From assembly GCA_010031635.1 (NCBI GenBank), contig RGZI01000008.1, positions 1-37,556 on the forward strand: a stretch of DNA of 37,556 bases, read 5' to 3'. The DNA is from Actinomycetota bacterium. Its GTDB lineage: Bacteria > Actinomycetota > Actinomycetes > Nanopelagicales > Nanopelagicaceae. Positions 15,530 through 26,225 of this stretch are shown piece by piece (within the stretch, counting starts at the first letter, position 1; each line of letters opens with the position of its first letter). The position numbers and the translations under genes were made by a program. The notes beneath the pieces were generated by a model. That model was not told the origin of the DNA. It saw only the letters and a list, made by a program, of their open reading frames with translations, and did not search any database.

Positions 15530-17637
15530 TGAGTACGCCAAGTTCAAGCGCACAAGCACCAGAAGAGGTGGTAACAAACGCACTCGTTCGCGAAGTGGAT
15601 TTAACGCCATTTGGTTTCAAAGGAAAGATGGCTTTAATCACTTTAGATAATGGATATGACCACAACCGGCCAAACACCATTGGTGTCAAAGGTTTGCAAT
15701 CCCTTAACGCAGCGATTGATGCAGCGATTGCAACTAACGCAGATGCGATTGGAATAACTGGGAAACCTTTTATCTTTGCCGCAGGTGCTGATTTAAGTGG
15801 TGTAGCTGGGGTTGCAGACCGCAAACTTGCACATGCTTTTACCAAATTAGGACATGATGTCTTTCGTCGTTTTGGTGAATGCGGTAAACCTACTTTTGCT
15901 TTTATTAATGGATTAGCACTCGGTGGCGGACTTGAAATTGGATTGCACTGTCAATATCGAACACTTGCAACTACTGCCATGGTCGGCTTACCTGAAGTAT
16001 TTCTTGGTTTAGTTCCAGGTTGGGGCGGGGCAACTTTGTTGCCCAAATTAATTGGCCCTGAGTTAGCAACTCGAGTAATTATGGTCAACGCCCTAAATAA
16101 CAATACGATGCTTAAATCTCCGGAAGCTTTAGAAATTGGAGTGGTGGATGCAGTTTTTGAACCAGCAGATTTCCTCGAGCAATCAATAACTTTTGCCAGC
16201 CATATTTTAAGTGGTGCCAAGAAAATCACTCGTGCGGATCACACGAAAGTTGATGCATCTTGGGAAAACGCTGCCAAGATCGGCGCTGCTGCAGCTGTTA
16301 AAAAGTTTGGTCGTGCCGATATCGCATCTCCTAAAGCCGCTTTGCGATTAATTGCTGATGCGCGTACCGCTACCCGTGATTCAGGTTTTGCCGCAGAGGA
16401 TGAAGCGCTAACTGAATTAGTAATGAATGACCCTCTACGTGCTTCTTTGTACGCTTTTAATTTAATTCAAAAAGGTAAAAAGAAGATTGAAGGTGCTCCA
16501 AAACCTGCGCTTGGACGTAAAGTCACCCGTGCTGGTGTTGTGGGTGCTGGATTGATGGCCTCGCAACTAGCGCTTCTAATCATGCGTAACTTGAAGGTGC
16601 CAGTTGCTATTACTGATCTTGATCAAGAGCGGGTTGATAAGGGAATTGCCTGGATCAACAATGAGATTGATACTTTGGTTTCAAAAAAGCGGGTCCGTCC
16701 AGATGAGGCCGCACGGTTGAAATCTTTGCTTTCCGGATCTGTTGATAAAACCATATTTGCAAAATGTGATTTTATTATTGAAGCGGTCTTTGAAGAGTTA
16801 TCGATCAAGCAAAAACTCTTTAAAGAACTAGAGCAAATTGTTACGCCGGAGTGTATTTTGGCGACTAATACCTCTTCACTTTCAGTTACCAAGATGTCTG
16901 AAGGTCTTAAAAATCCAGAACGGGTTATTGGTTTCCACTTCTTTAATCCAGTCGCCGTAATGCCATTACTCGAGATTGCCCGGACTGAAAAAACAGATGA
17001 TGCAACTACCGCTACTGCGGTATCTGTTGGCAAGGATTTGAAAAAGACGATGGTGATCGTCAAAGATGCCCCAGCATTTGTGGTCAACCGATTGTTAATG
17101 CGTTTTATGGGCGAGATTACTGATTCACTAGATGAAGGAACTCCTTCAGAGATTGCCGATAGTGCGATGGATCCGCTTGGCTTGCCAATGACCTCATTTG
17201 AATTACTTGGGTTAGTTGGACCAGGTGTTGCATTGCATGTTGGTCAATCATTAAACGGTTCTCTTGGTGAGCGTTATCGCATCAGCCCAACAATTGAACG
17301 TTTAGTGAAATCTGGTGTAAAAACTTTCTATATCAAAGATGAAAAAGGTAATCAGAAAATTAATCCAGATGCAGCAGCATGTTTGCAACCAGGTGATAAA
17401 CCAGCAACTGCCGAAGAGGTTAGGTTGCGGGTGCTAAATGCTTTGGCAAGTGAAGCTCGAATGATGCTTGATGAAGGGGTTATTGCCACTGCCGCTGAAA
17501 TTGATTTATGTATGATTTTAGGAACCGGTTGGCCATTACACCTTGGCGGAATCTTGCCTTACTTGGATCGTGAAGGAATTAGCGAGGCTGTGACTGGTCA
17601 GCGTTTCCATCAACGTGGCGTTGCATCTCTTCCATAA
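15529..17637 (+). CDS. fadB: Fatty-acid oxidation complex alpha subunit (FadB)
   Basis: 702 aa. The N-terminal crotonase domain (about 1-215) has AGADLSGV and the oxyanion-hole segment [11 protein letters not shown]. The NAD-binding 3-hydroxyacyl-CoA dehydrogenase domain begins near 330 ([13 protein letters not shown]) and has catalytic His in GFHFFNPV near 465. The C-terminal domain contains [10 protein letters not shown]. It hydrates enoyl-CoA and oxidises 3-hydroxyacyl-CoA with NAD+, passing product to FadA. The last 59 nt overlap the convergent dxs gene on the other strand. Confidence 0.94.
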   Translation: MSTPSSSAQAPEEVVTNALVREVDLTPFGFKGKMALITLDNGYDHNRPNTIGVKGLQSLNAAIDAAIATNADAIGITGKPFIFAAGADLSGVAGVADRKLAHAFTKLGHDVFRRFGECGKPTFAFINGLALGGGLEIGLHCQYRTLATTAMVGLPEVFLGLVPGWGGATLLPKLIGPELATRVIMVNALNNNTMLKSPEALEIGVVDAVFEPADFLEQSITFASHILSGAKKITRADHTKVDASWENAAKIGAAAAVKKFGRADIASPKAALRLIADARTATRDSGFAAEDEALTELVMNDPLRASLYAFNLIQKGKKKIEGAPKPALGRKVTRAGVVGAGLMASQLALLIMRNLKVPVAITDLDQERVDKGIAWINNEIDTLVSKKRVRPDEAARLKSLLSGSVDKTIFAKCDFIIEAVFEELSIKQKLFKELEQIVTPECILATNTSSLSVTKMSEGLKNPERVIGFHFFNPVAVMPLLEIARTEKTDDATTATAVSVGKDLKKTMVIVKDAPAFVVNRLLMRFMGEITDSLDEGTPSEIADSAMDPLGLPMTSFELLGLVGPGVALHVGQSLNGSLGERYRISPTIERLVKSGVKTFYIKDEKGNQKINPDAAACLQPGDKPATAEEVRLRVLNALASEARMMLDEGVIATAAEIDLCMILGTGWPLHLGGILPYLDREGISEAVTGQRFHQRGVASLP

Positions 17638-19519
17638 GCCCAAGTTCGCCAGTACTGCGCAACTCAACAAGTGATCGGGCAATTCTTTGTGCGGTAATTC
17701 CTAGATCACTCAGAATTTCACCACGTTTTGCATGTTCAATAAAGGTAAGTGGAACGCCAATTGAATGAACTGGAGTATTTAATCCGGCATCACGGAACAT
17801 CTCGGCAACGGTGCTACCAATGCCAGAGTGACGGATTCCATCTTCAACCACAACTACTGCGCTATATCTTTGCGCCATCGTGAGCAGGGCCGCTGGTAAA
17901 GGCTTAACCCAACGTGGATCTACAACTGTTACTCCAACACCTTCACGGTATGCCTGAGCTGCGGCTTCAACGCAGAGTGCCGCCAATGCACCAACGCTAA
18001 CAATTAAAAGATCCGCACTTTCACCACGGTACAAAACATCGATCCCATCGCGCCGTTCAAATGCTGGCAAGTCCGCTCCTACAGCTCCCTTTGGAAAGCG
18101 GATCAAAGTTGGGCGATCATTGATATTCACTGCTTCATTTAATAATTCGCGAAGTTGAGTTCCATCACGCGGTGCACCAATTTCTAGCGTTGGAACTATT
18201 CCAGCAACTGCTAAATCCCAAATTCCATGATGAGACGGTCCATCATCACCGGTTACTCCAGAACGATCTAAAACAAAGGTGACTCCTGCACCATGTAGCG
18301 CAACATCTAAGAGCAGTTGATCAAAGGCGCGATTTAAAAATGTTGAGTAAATCGCAACCACTGGGTGCAAACCGGCAAATGCCATTCCTGCCGCACTTGC
18401 GGTGGCGTGCTGCTCGGCGATACCAACATCAATTGTACGGGATGGAAACTCTGCTTGGAATTTATCCAGGCCAGTTGGTCCGAGCATCGCTGCGGTTAGT
18501 GCCACGATATCTTCGCGTTTGCGAGCAATCTCAATTAATTCACTTGAGAATACTGAAGTCCAACTTGTTGAAGAGGGATTTACTGGTTCACCAGTTTCGG
18601 GATCGATAACCCCAACTGAGTGGAATTTATCCGCTTCATTTTGTTCAGCAGGTGTATGGCCGCGACCTTTTTCAGTAATGGCATGCACAATAACTGGAGC
18701 ACCAAATTGTTTTGCTTGTTCAAGTGCGCGCTCAAGGGCTGAAATATCATGGCCATCTACTGGCCCTAAATATTTAATTCCTAAATCTTCAAACATTCCT
18801 TGTGGAGCGATGATGTCTTTAATCCCCTTTTTCATGCCATGCAAAGTCTCAAAAATTGGCCCACCTACAACTGGGGTCTTCTCTAAAACGTTCTTGCCCC
18901 AATCCAAAAATTTCTCATAACCTTGTGTCGTTCGCAACGTACTCAAGTAATTTGAAATTCCACCAATAGTTGGACTGTAAGAACGTTCATTGTCATTAAC
19001 TACAATTACAAGTGAACGCTTTTCAGCTGCGGCAATATTGTTTAACGCCTCCCAAGACATTCCACCAGTGAGGGCACCATCACCAACAACCACAACAACA
19101 CTTCGATCTGTGGCTCCCTGCAACGAGAATGCGCGCGAGATTCCATCTCCCCATGAAAGAGCAGCCGAAGCATGTGAATTTTCAATTACATCATGCACAC
19201 TCTCAGCCCGATTTGGATAACCGGATAATCCACCACGTTGACGAAGTTTTTCAAAGCCATCTGCACGTCCAGTTAAAATTTTATGTACATAAGATTGATG
19301 TCCGGTATCAAACAAAATTACATCTTTAGGAGATTCAAAGATTCGGTGAATCGCGATACTTAACTCAACAACACCAAGATTTGGGCCCAGATGGCCGCCG
19401 GTCTTACTTACCGATTTAATTAAAAAGGTGCGGATCTCATGAGAGAGTTGATCCAATTGCTCGTGGCTTAAGCTTTGTAAATCTGCAGGGCTATTTATGG
19501 AGTTCAGTAACTCACTCAT
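17579..19519 (-). CDS. dxs: 1-deoxy-D-xylulose-5-phosphate synthase
   Basis: 646 aa from ATG 19519 (MSELLNS...), preceded by a G-rich Shine-Dalgarno run; the frame is open further upstream but those codons do not resemble Dxs. TPP-binding [16 protein letters not shown] near 150-165, the [15 protein letters not shown] acid-base segment and the [15 protein letters not shown] substrate loop are intact. It condenses pyruvate and glyceraldehyde 3-phosphate, the first step of the MEP isoprenoid pathway. The last 19 or so codons overlap fadB in antisense and look like a lineage-specific extension past the usual end. It lies 43 nt behind acnA on the same strand. Confidence 0.95.
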   Translation of the reverse strand: MSELLNSINSPADLQSLSHEQLDQLSHEIRTFLIKSVSKTGGHLGPNLGVVELSIAIHRIFESPKDVILFDTGHQSYVHKILTGRADGFEKLRQRGGLSGYPNRAESVHDVIENSHASAALSWGDGISRAFSLQGATDRSVVVVVGDGALTGGMSWEALNNIAAAEKRSLVIVVNDNERSYSPTIGGISNYLSTLRTTQGYEKFLDWGKNVLEKTPVVGGPIFETLHGMKKGIKDIIAPQGMFEDLGIKYLGPVDGHDISALERALEQAKQFGAPVIVHAITEKGRGHTPAEQNEADKFHSVGVIDPETGEPVNPSSTSWTSVFSSELIEIARKREDIVALTAAMLGPTGLDKFQAEFPSRTIDVGIAEQHATASAAGMAFAGLHPVVAIYSTFLNRAFDQLLLDVALHGAGVTFVLDRSGVTGDDGPSHHGIWDLAVAGIVPTLEIGAPRDGTQLRELLNEAVNINDRPTLIRFPKGAVGADLPAFERRDGIDVLYRGESADLLIVSVGALAALCVEAAAQAYREGVGVTVVDPRWVKPLPAALLTMAQRYSAVVVVEDGIRHSGIGSTVAEMFRDAGLNTPVHSIGVPLTFIEHAKRGEILSDLGITAQRIARSLVELRSTGELGLMEEMQRHVDGNADQSQPR

Positions 19520-19562
19520 ATCGCCCCCCGGAAAAGATAATGTGCTTATTCTACTTGCTGGG

Positions 19563-22229
19563 TTACTTTCCGCTCGGCAGAAGAGATCTGAGCACGTACT
19601 GCATGATGCCGCCATGACGGTAGTAATCGGCTTCACCTGGGGTATCAATTCGCACCCGCGCGCGGAAGGATTTATCCCCGTAAGAAACAGTCACCTCTCG
19701 AGGTGTGCTTCCCGAATTGAGTTCCTCAATACCGGTAATCGAAAAGAGTTCATCACCAGATAAGTTTAATGATTGCGCACTTTGACCTTCAAGATATTGA
19801 AGTGGCAGCACTCCCATGCCAATCAAATTTGAACGATGGATCCGTTCATAAGATTGCGCAATTACCGCTTTCACACCAAGAAGTGCTGTTCCTTTTGCAG
19901 CCCAGTCACGAGATGATCCTGAGCCATACTCTTTACCAGCAAGAATCACTAGTGGTACGCCACTGCTTTGATACTGCATTGATGCATCATAAATTGTGGC
20001 TTGCTCGCCACCACTCAAGTAATTCCGAGTGAAACCACCTTCAACACCATCTAGTAATTCATTTTTCAATCGAATATTTGCGAAAGTTCCCCGAATCATT
20101 ACTTCGTGATTTCCACGTCGTGATCCATATGAATTGAAATCTTTGCGATCAACGCCATGCTCGGCCAAATATTTACCGGCAGGAGAATCTGCTTTAATAT
20201 TTCCGGCAGGTGAGATGTGATCTGTTGTTACTGAGTCTCCTAGTTTTGCTAATACGCGGGCATTCTTAATGTCTTTAACTGGAACCGGATTTCGCGGCAT
20301 TCCTTCAAAGTAAGGAGGTTTGCGGACATAAGTTGAATCAGCATCCCATGCAAAAGTTTTTCCAATGGGGGTATCAAGTGCTTTCCAACGATGATCGCCA
20401 TCAAAAACTCCAGCGTAATCTTTAGTAAACATTGCTGAGGTAATTGATGATTCCACAACGGCAGCGATCTCTTGAGCTGATGGCCAAATATCTCGTAAGA
20501 AAATTGGTGCACCATTGGCATCATTGCCAAGTGAATCTTTCTCAAAATCATGATTCATGGTTCCTGCAAGTGCGTATGCAACAACAAGAGGAGGTGAGGC
20601 TAAGTAGTTCATCTTTACATCGGGACTAATCCGGCCTTCAAAGTTTCGATTACCTGACAACACAGCCGCAACTGCTAAATCCTGCTCATTAACGGCTTTG
20701 CTAATTTCTACTGGGAGTGGTCCTGAGTTTCCAATGCAGGTGACGCATCCATAACCAACCAAGTTAAACCCAAGTTTTTCCATGTATGGCATTAACCCGG
20801 CGCGCTCGTAGTAATCCATGACAACTTTTGAACCTGGAGCAAGAGTTGTTTTCACCCAAGGTTTTGAAGTTAATCCTTTTTCAACTGCTTTTTTGGCTAG
20901 TAGTGCTGCACCAAGCATTACAGATGGATTAGAAGTGTTTGTGCAGGATGTAATTGATGCGATAACTACATCGCCATTTTTAATTGTGGTGGCTTTCCCA
21001 TTTACTCCCACTGCAATTGGAGCTTTCCCAGTTTTTTCGGTGAAGTATGTCGGAAGTACCTTGGCAAACTCGGTTTTTGAATCAGTGAGTGAGATTCGAT
21101 CTTGCGGACGTTTTGGACCAGCGATGGATGGAACAACGGTTCCTAAATCAAGTTCGACAACTTCAGAGAAACGTGGTTCAACTGAAGGGTCATGCCACAG
21201 ACCTTGCAACTTCGCATAAGTTGAAATCAATTCGACTTGGCTTTCACTGCGACCCGTTAATCGCATGTAGCGCAAGGTCTCTTCATCAATTGGGAAGATC
21301 GCACATGTTGATCCGTACTCAGGACTCATATTTCCAATAGTGGCCCGATTTGCCATTGGAATTTCCGCGACACCTGGACCGTAAAACTCGACAAACTTTC
21401 CGACAACTCCATGTTTGCGCAATATCTGGGTAATTGTTAGTGCCAAATCTGTTGCAGTTGTTCCGGTTGGCAATTTTCCAGTTAACTTAAATCCGACAAC
21501 TCTTGGAATCAACATTGATACTGGCTGGCCAAGCAAAGCCGCTTCGGCTTCAATTCCGCCAACTCCCCAACCAAGCACACCTAAACCATTAACCATGGTG
21601 GTGTGTGAATCAGTACCAACAACGGTATCTGGATAGGCCCGCAATACTCCAGAAACATTTCTGGTCATAACTACCCTTGCTAAAAATTCAATATTTACTT
21701 GGTGGACAATTCCAGTGCCAGGTGGCACAACTTTGAATTCATCAAAAGCACCTTGCCCCCAACGCAAGAAACGGTAACGCTCGCGATTACGCTCATATTC
21801 AACATCGGTATTTTGTTCAAAAGAGGTATTAGTTCCAAAAAAATCTGCAATCACTGAATGATCAATAACTAACTCAGCTGGTGCGAGTGGATTTACTTTT
21901 GATGGGTCTCCCCCAAGTTCTACAATCGCCTCACGCATAGTCGCTAAATCAACGACACAAGGGACGCCGGTAAAATCTTGCATTATTACTCGAGCGGGAG
22001 TGAATTGAATTTCAGTTTCAACATCTGCGGTTGGATTCCACGCAGCAAGTGCTTTGATCTGTTCAGCGGTGATATTTGCACCATCTTCATGGCGCAAAAG
22101 ATTCTCAAGCAAGATTTTTAAGCTAAACGGCAGATTGTTAGCACCGGCAACTCGAGTGATGTCAAAGATTTCATAATCAGTTGCATTTACCTTTAATACG
22201 CTCTTGCTATTTAATGAATCTTTGCTCAT
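19563..22229 (-). CDS. acnA: Aconitate hydratase A
   Basis: 888 aa, close to E. coli AcnA. The three [4Fe-4S] cysteines are seen in [10 protein letters not shown] and [32 protein letters not shown] near the N-terminus and the swivel-domain [14 protein letters not shown] are intact. It isomerises citrate and isocitrate through cis-aconitate in the TCA cycle. GGAAGG lies 7 nt before ATG 22229. An 18-bp perfect palindrome lies 17 nt upstream of the start and overlaps the stop of the preceding methyltransferase gene, suggesting specific control of acnA even though the genes are only 27 nt apart. Confidence 0.96.
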   Translation of the reverse strand: MSKDSLNSKSVLKVNATDYEIFDITRVAGANNLPFSLKILLENLLRHEDGANITAEQIKALAAWNPTADVETEIQFTPARVIMQDFTGVPCVVDLATMREAIVELGGDPSKVNPLAPAELVIDHSVIADFFGTNTSFEQNTDVEYERNRERYRFLRWGQGAFDEFKVVPPGTGIVHQVNIEFLARVVMTRNVSGVLRAYPDTVVGTDSHTTMVNGLGVLGWGVGGIEAEAALLGQPVSMLIPRVVGFKLTGKLPTGTTATDLALTITQILRKHGVVGKFVEFYGPGVAEIPMANRATIGNMSPEYGSTCAIFPIDEETLRYMRLTGRSESQVELISTYAKLQGLWHDPSVEPRFSEVVELDLGTVVPSIAGPKRPQDRISLTDSKTEFAKVLPTYFTEKTGKAPIAVGVNGKATTIKNGDVVIASITSCTNTSNPSVMLGAALLAKKAVEKGLTSKPWVKTTLAPGSKVVMDYYERAGLMPYMEKLGFNLVGYGCVTCIGNSGPLPVEISKAVNEQDLAVAAVLSGNRNFEGRISPDVKMNYLASPPLVVAYALAGTMNHDFEKDSLGNDANGAPIFLRDIWPSAQEIAAVVESSITSAMFTKDYAGVFDGDHRWKALDTPIGKTFAWDADSTYVRKPPYFEGMPRNPVPVKDIKNARVLAKLGDSVTTDHISPAGNIKADSPAGKYLAEHGVDRKDFNSYGSRRGNHEVMIRGTFANIRLKNELLDGVEGGFTRNYLSGGEQATIYDASMQYQSSGVPLVILAGKEYGSGSSRDWAAKGTALLGVKAVIAQSYERIHRSNLIGMGVLPLQYLEGQSAQSLNLSGDELFSITGIEELNSGSTPREVTVSYGDKSFRARVRIDTPGEADYYRHGGIMQYVLRSLLPSGK

Positions 22230-22246
22230 TTCGCGCCTTCCAAATC

Positions 22247-22264
22247 TATCTTGATATCAAGATA
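22247..22264. promoter_or_regulatory. 18-bp perfect palindrome upstream of acnA, likely operator
   Basis: TATCTTGATATCAAGATA reads identically on both strands. It lies between the methyltransferase stop (22257-22259, inside the palindrome) and the acnA Shine-Dalgarno sequence. A TAGATT box on the minus strand (22243-22248) overlaps its edge and could be the acnA -10. Symmetry and length fit a MarR- or TetR-type dimer site. Confidence 0.75.
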
Positions 22265-23171
22265 TTACCGGAATATAGGTAGCAATGCACTCGACGTGAG
22301 CGGTCATCGGAAAGGCATCAAAAGCTGCAATAGAGCTTAATTTGTACCCGACATCAGCAAGGTAGGCGGTATCTCGAGCCAAAGAGGCTGGATCGCAAGA
22401 GACATAACAGATTGCTCGCGGAGCTAATTTAGCCATCTGTATCACCACGTCATTGCCAGCGCCGGCGCGCGGCGGGTCAAGCACAATCAAATCTACTTTG
22501 TTTAAACGCGGTAAATATTTTGCGACATCACCCTGATGAATCGTTACTGCGCCAGTATTTGCAAAATTAACTTTCGCATCCTTAATTGCACTCGCTCCGG
22601 TTTCAATTAATTGGACAGTGCACCCACGGGCAGCAAGTGGTTTTGCAAACAAGCCAACTCCACCATACAAATCAAGAGCGATATCACCAGCCTTTGGGTC
22701 CAGTTCAGAAAGAACACGAGCAATAAAAACTTCAGGGGCTTTTTTATTTCCTTGCCAAAAACTGTCGATACTTACTTGGTACTCAAATTTCTCCCCATTA
22801 ACTTCCACAACTTCACTTTGCAGCATTGGACCTTCAGCAACTCGAACTATTTCGTTTTTCTCAAGTACAACTGATCTATCCCCCGTGGAAGAAGTTAGTA
22901 CTTCTACACGATCTTGTGATGCCCATCTTTGTTTGGTAACTTCTGGAAGATCTAATGCGGGTGCGGCGATTAAACAATCATCAATTGCATAAAGCTCATG
23001 TGATCTTGCTCCAAGAAAACCAACTTCGCCATCTTTCCCGACGTGCATTGAGATTCTGGTCCGATATCCAAGACCATCTTCAACTCCATCAATCGATAAT
23101 GCTTGCACCTCTACATCCAGATCCATCTTCGCTAAGCGCGCAAACTGCTCTTTAATAATTCCTTTTGCCAA
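22257..23171 (-). CDS. TrmA/RumA-type RNA uracil-5-methyltransferase, lacking TRAM domain
   Basis: 304 aa from TTG 23171, the only in-frame start below an upstream stop. The SAM-binding DLYGGVGLFA (167-176), LDPPRAGAG (231-239), catalytic Cys259 in YVSCDP and general-base Glu294 in AHVECIATY are all present, so the methyltransferase core is complete. Usual family members are 100 or more residues longer, with an N-terminal TRAM domain and a four-Cys Fe-S cluster; both are missing here. The leaderless-looking ATG at 23190 is out of frame and stops after 12 codons, so a small indel near the start is possible. The target (tRNA or rRNA uridine) cannot be told. M. tuberculosis Rv2689c is the positional counterpart. 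Confidence 0.85.
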   Translation of the reverse strand: MAKGIIKEQFARLAKMDLDVEVQALSIDGVEDGLGYRTRISMHVGKDGEVGFLGARSHELYAIDDCLIAAPALDLPEVTKQRWASQDRVEVLTSSTGDRSVVLEKNEIVRVAEGPMLQSEVVEVNGEKFEYQVSIDSFWQGNKKAPEVFIARVLSELDPKAGDIALDLYGGVGLFAKPLAARGCTVQLIETGASAIKDAKVNFANTGAVTIHQGDVAKYLPRLNKVDLIVLDPPRAGAGNDVVIQMAKLAPRAICYVSCDPASLARDTAYLADVGYKLSSIAAFDAFPMTAHVECIATYIPVIS

Positions 23172-23196
23172 CTCTGCCCGTTGCGCTCATAACGCG

Positions 23197-23202
23197 AGGG
23201 TA
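23197..23202 (-). promoter_or_regulatory. Leaderless-type -10 box pointing to ATG 23190
   Basis: On the minus strand TACCCT ends 6 nt before ATG 23190. That ATG opens only 12 codons and is not in frame with the methyltransferase, whose TTG start lies 19 nt further on. Confidence 0.45.
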
Positions 23203-23209
23203 TCGGGTG

Positions 23210-23215
23210 TAGGTT
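23210..23215 (+). promoter_or_regulatory. Leaderless-type -10 box for ceoB
   Basis: TAGGTT ends 7 nt before ATG 23223, with no Shine-Dalgarno sequence. Confidence 0.5.
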
Positions 23216-23222
23216 TGCCCTT

Positions 23223-23885
23223 ATGCACGTCGTCGTCATGGGGTGCGGTCGCGTCGGAACGCTGATCGCGCAGCGGTTAGAAGCAGCTGGTCATAGCGTG
23301 GCGATAATTGATCAAAATCGGGAATCATTCCGTAGGCTCGGTGCAAATTTTGATGGCACTACAGTCACAGGTGTTGGCTTTGATCGCGACACATTACTTG
23401 AGGCAGGAATAGATCGTGCAGAGGCTTTTGCAGCGGTAAGCAATGGCGATAACTCAAATATTTTGGCCGCTCGTGTTGCCCGCGAAACTTTTGGGGTGAA
23501 AAATGTCGTTGCCCGAATTTATGATCCAGGTAGAGCAGAAATTTATCAGCGGTTGGGAATTCCAACTGTAGCGACAGTTGTTTGGACCGCCGATCAGATT
23601 TTGCGCCGCTTGCTGCCTGATGGTTCACTTTCAGAATGGCAAGATGCGACTGGCTCAATCAAATTACTTGAGGTTCATCTGCACGAAGGCTGGTTTGGTC
23701 AACCCGCAGCAAAAATCGAGGAAGCAACTGGTGCGCGTTTAGCATTTATCACTCGGTTAGGAAAAGGCGTACTTCCTAATGAACATACAGTTTTGCAAGA
23801 AGGAGATCTAGTCCACTTATTAGTAATGGAAGATCAACGTGAAAATGTTGAATTAACACTGGCGCAATCTCCTGGGGGTAAATAA
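23223..23885 (+). CDS. ceoB: TrkA-family potassium uptake regulator, CeoB type
   Basis: 220 aa. The N-terminal RCK domain has the Rossmann motif GCGRVGTLIA (8-17) and an acidic strand end at IIDQN, indicating NAD(H) binding. The RCK_C/TrkA_C domain covers about 140-215. Such proteins sit on the cytoplasmic face of Trk/Ktr-type potassium channels and gate them in response to nucleotides. It is followed directly by a second TrkA-like gene with no gap, as in M. tuberculosis ceoB-ceoC (Rv2691-Rv2692). No channel gene is present in the window. Confidence 0.9.
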   Translation: MHVVVMGCGRVGTLIAQRLEAAGHSVAIIDQNRESFRRLGANFDGTTVTGVGFDRDTLLEAGIDRAEAFAAVSNGDNSNILAARVARETFGVKNVVARIYDPGRAEIYQRLGIPTVATVVWTADQILRRLLPDGSLSEWQDATGSIKLLEVHLHEGWFGQPAAKIEEATGARLAFITRLGKGVLPNEHTVLQEGDLVHLLVMEDQRENVELTLAQSPGGK

Positions 23886-24548
23886 ATGAGAGTTGCAATT
23901 GCTGGCGCCGGAAATGTTGGTCGAGCCATTGCGCGCGAACTTTTAAGTAATGGACATAGTTTGTTGTTGATTGATAAAGATCCCATGGCCATGAAAATGG
24001 AATCAGTACAGGATGCTGATTGGTTGATGGCTGATGCTTGCGAGATTGCATCTTTAGATAATGCAAAATTAAATGAGTGTGCAGTATTTGTTGCCGCTAC
24101 CGGTGATGACAAAGTTAATTTAGTAGCATCGTTTTTAGCAAAAACTGAATATGGCGTTCCTCGTGTTGTGGCTCGAGTTAATCACCCAAAAAATGAATGG
24201 ATGTTTGATTCCTCATGGGGTGTAGATGTTTCAGTCTCTACTCCGCGGATGCTTTCAGCATTAGTTGAAGAAGCGGTAACAGTTGGTGATTTGGTGCGGC
24301 TATTTTCTTTGCGTGCGGGTGAGGCAAACCTGGTAGAGATTACATTGCCAGCTAATAGTCCCTGCGTTGGTAAAAGAGTTGCTGATATCGAACTGCCAGA
24401 AGATTCCGCACTTTCCGCAATATTGCGTGATGGCCGAGTTTTAACTCCTAAGCCGGCAGATGCTTTTGCCGCAGGTGATGAGTTGATTATCATCGCCGCA
24501 GCATCGGCTGAGCCTTTATTGCAACAATGTTTTGCACCTGAGCATTAA
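23886..24548 (+). CDS. ceoC: TrkA-family potassium uptake regulator, CeoC type
   Basis: 220 aa, the same length as its neighbour and starting right after its stop. GAGNVGRAIA (7-16) is the nucleotide-binding loop with LIDKDP at the strand end; the C-terminal domain from about 140 has the TrkA_C pattern (LPANSPCVGKRVADIELP). It probably pairs with CeoB as a heteromeric RCK ring on a potassium transporter. It ends 6 nt from the convergent DUF3159 gene. Confidence 0.9.
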   Translation: MRVAIAGAGNVGRAIARELLSNGHSLLLIDKDPMAMKMESVQDADWLMADACEIASLDNAKLNECAVFVAATGDDKVNLVASFLAKTEYGVPRVVARVNHPKNEWMFDSSWGVDVSVSTPRMLSALVEEAVTVGDLVRLFSLRAGEANLVEITLPANSPCVGKRVADIELPEDSALSAILRDGRVLTPKPADAFAAGDELIIIAAASAEPLLQQCFAPEH

Positions 24549-24554
24549 TTTAAA

Positions 24555-25172
24555 TTAAATAACTTCGGTTTCTGTTTTAGCTTTAGGTACATTTCTAATA
24601 ATTAACCAACTGCCCCACGCTGCTGCAATAAATAGTGGGTAACCCATAACAATTCTGGCGATACCTAGAAGATCGACATTCCCAGCACGATAAAGCGGAT
24701 ATTGAACCGCTAGGCGTCCAAAAAATAACCCAACCCAAAGCCAGCCAGCTTTTATGTAGGCAGCGCGGCGGATTGGATCTTTGCGCCAAGCCAAGTTCTC
24801 ACCCAAAATTGGTCCCAACATTAATCCCAGAATTGGCAACTTAATTAGATTCAAAAACAGATACAAAGTTCCATAAACCACATTGATGATCAACCCTGGT
24901 AAATAAAAATTTTCAGCTTTACCACTTTTGGTTGCAAAGAAGGCACAAATTGCCACTCCAAACAAACCAGATAGGGCATGTTGAATTGTGTCTTTTTTAA
25001 TTAATCTCGCTAATGCTAATCCCGCTGAAAGAATTAGCGCATAGGTAACAGATGGTCTAATCTCTTTTGTCACATAAAATGAAACCATAAAAACTAGTGC
25101 TGGAAGGCCAGAGTCAATTAAACCTCTTGTGCCACCTAGTGCGTTTACAACTTTTTCTTTATCGTCGCTCAT
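24555..25172 (-). CDS. DUF3159 integral membrane protein
   Basis: 205 aa with about six hydrophobic segments. It matches DUF3159: the [16 protein letters not shown] opening and a conserved [20 protein letters not shown] loop near 130-150. Function is unknown. It is found next to ceoBC and dut in actinobacteria (M. tuberculosis Rv2693c). Its ATG overlaps the dut stop (ATGA), so it is the last gene of the PaaI-dut-DUF3159 operon. The OB-fold and DUF3710 genes that separate it from dut in M. tuberculosis are absent. Confidence 0.88.
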   Translation of the reverse strand: MSDDKEKVVNALGGTRGLIDSGLPALVFMVSFYVTKEIRPSVTYALILSAGLALARLIKKDTIQHALSGLFGVAICAFFATKSGKAENFYLPGLIINVVYGTLYLFLNLIKLPILGLMLGPILGENLAWRKDPIRRAAYIKAGWLWVGLFFGRLAVQYPLYRAGNVDLLGIARIVMGYPLFIAAAWGSWLIIRNVPKAKTETEVI

Positions 25173-25606
25173 GCTTTTCCAGTCGACCCAAAACCACCAA
25201 CACCGCGATCGGTTCCTGGCAAATGAGTAACTTCAACAAAATCCGGATGCTCTACTTTTTGAATAATTAACTGTGCAATTCGATCACCACGTTTAATCTC
25301 AATGGCTTTTGTTAAATCATGATTGATTGCGATTACCTGAATTTCACCCCGATATGAGGCATCAATAGTTCCGGGGGTATTTACCAATGACATTCCTTGC
25401 TTGATCGCCATGCCAGAACGTGGATGAACAAATGCCGCGTAACCAGGTGGTAATGCGATTGCAATTCCAGTTGGAATTAAGGCCCGCTCCCCCGCAGCCA
25501 AAGTAATGTCGATCCGCGAATATAAATCAGCACCGGCATCACCTGGTTTTGCATAACCGGGCAATGGTAGATCTGGATCCAATCGAGTGATTAATAAATC
25601 TTTCAT
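25169..25606 (-). CDS. dut: Deoxyuridine 5'-triphosphate nucleotidohydrolase
   Basis: 145 aa with all five dUTPase motifs in order: [38 protein letters not shown] and the C-terminal [11 protein letters not shown] arm. The trimeric enzyme hydrolyses dUTP to dUMP and pyrophosphate, keeping uracil out of DNA and supplying thymidylate synthesis. Start and stop both overlap neighbours by 4 nt (ATGA), so translation is coupled on both sides. Confidence 0.97.
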   Translation of the reverse strand: MKDLLITRLDPDLPLPGYAKPGDAGADLYSRIDITLAAGERALIPTGIAIALPPGYAAFVHPRSGMAIKQGMSLVNTPGTIDASYRGEIQVIAINHDLTKAIEIKRGDRIAQLIIQKVEHPDFVEVTHLPGTDRGVGGFGSTGKA

Positions 25607-26187
25607 GGATTAATCTCGAAATCTGGATCCACAAAGGCTAATAATTCCGGATGTGCGCGCACATGCTTTAAATACTCCTCAGGAGCATTTTCTAGGAAAT
25701 GCGACATCGGCACCACCACAAATAATGCTGCAGCTCTAACGGCAAGTGGGCCATCTGGAGTATTCAACCTTCCTTCTGCATGGGTGTAAACCTTACGACC
25801 TACCTGTCCGGAGATTTTCGCGGTGATATGCAAAGTACTACCCATCGGAACTGGTTTAAGAAAATCCGTTTCTAAGCGCGCAGTGACAGCAGGAGAGCGA
25901 ATTAACCACATTAACTTTCCTAACGCTTCATCAAATGCCAGTGAAAGTAATCCACCGTGGGCTAATCCCGGTGCGCCCTGATGATCGTGAGTGACTGTAA
26001 ATTCTGCGGTTAAATTTGCACCTTCACCTGCATGTGCTACCAAATGCAATCCGGTTGGATGTAAGTCGCCACAACCGAAACAATGGCCAAAATGGGATGG
26101 GATTTTGGTACCAATCGGTGGCGCTTTTGGATGACGTGGTGGAATCGATGCTCCATCAGGTGGTGTGGTGCTTGCAACACGACTCAT
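25603..26187 (-). CDS. PaaI-type hotdog-fold thioesterase
   Basis: 194 aa. The hotdog domain (about 50-165) has a CFGCGD opening, the [18 protein letters not shown] helix-turn segment and [15 protein letters not shown]. Such enzymes hydrolyse acyl- or aryl-CoA thioesters; the substrate is unknown. A Pro-rich N-terminal stretch of about 30 residues precedes the fold. First gene of the PaaI-dut-DUF3159 operon; TATCCT lies 7 nt before its ATG with no Shine-Dalgarno sequence. It has no counterpart beside dut in M. tuberculosis. Confidence 0.88.
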   Translation of the reverse strand: MSRVASTTPPDGASIPPRHPKAPPIGTKIPSHFGHCFGCGDLHPTGLHLVAHAGEGANLTAEFTVTHDHQGAPGLAHGGLLSLAFDEALGKLMWLIRSPAVTARLETDFLKPVPMGSTLHITAKISGQVGRKVYTHAEGRLNTPDGPLAVRAAALFVVVPMSHFLENAPEEYLKHVRAHPELLAFVDPDFEINP

Positions 26188-26194
26188 AAGTAAC

Positions 26195-26200
26195 AGGATA
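26195..26200 (-). promoter_or_regulatory. Leaderless-type -10 box for the PaaI-dut operon
   Basis: On the minus strand TATCCT ends 7 nt before ATG 26187. Confidence 0.5.
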
Positions 26201-26212
26201 CCGCTAACCGAG

Positions 26213-26218
26213 TACCGT
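26213..26218 (+). promoter_or_regulatory. Leaderless-type -10 box for DUF3093 gene
   Basis: TACCGT ends 7 nt before ATG 26226; the GTG at 26217 overlaps this box and is therefore unlikely as start. Confidence 0.5.
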
Positions 26219-26225
26219 GATCTCT

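Noticed and set aside
19520-19648. 43-residue N-terminal extension of Dxs
   Set aside because: It would overlap the acnA 3' end; Dxs homology and a G-rich ribosome site begin at ATG 19519.
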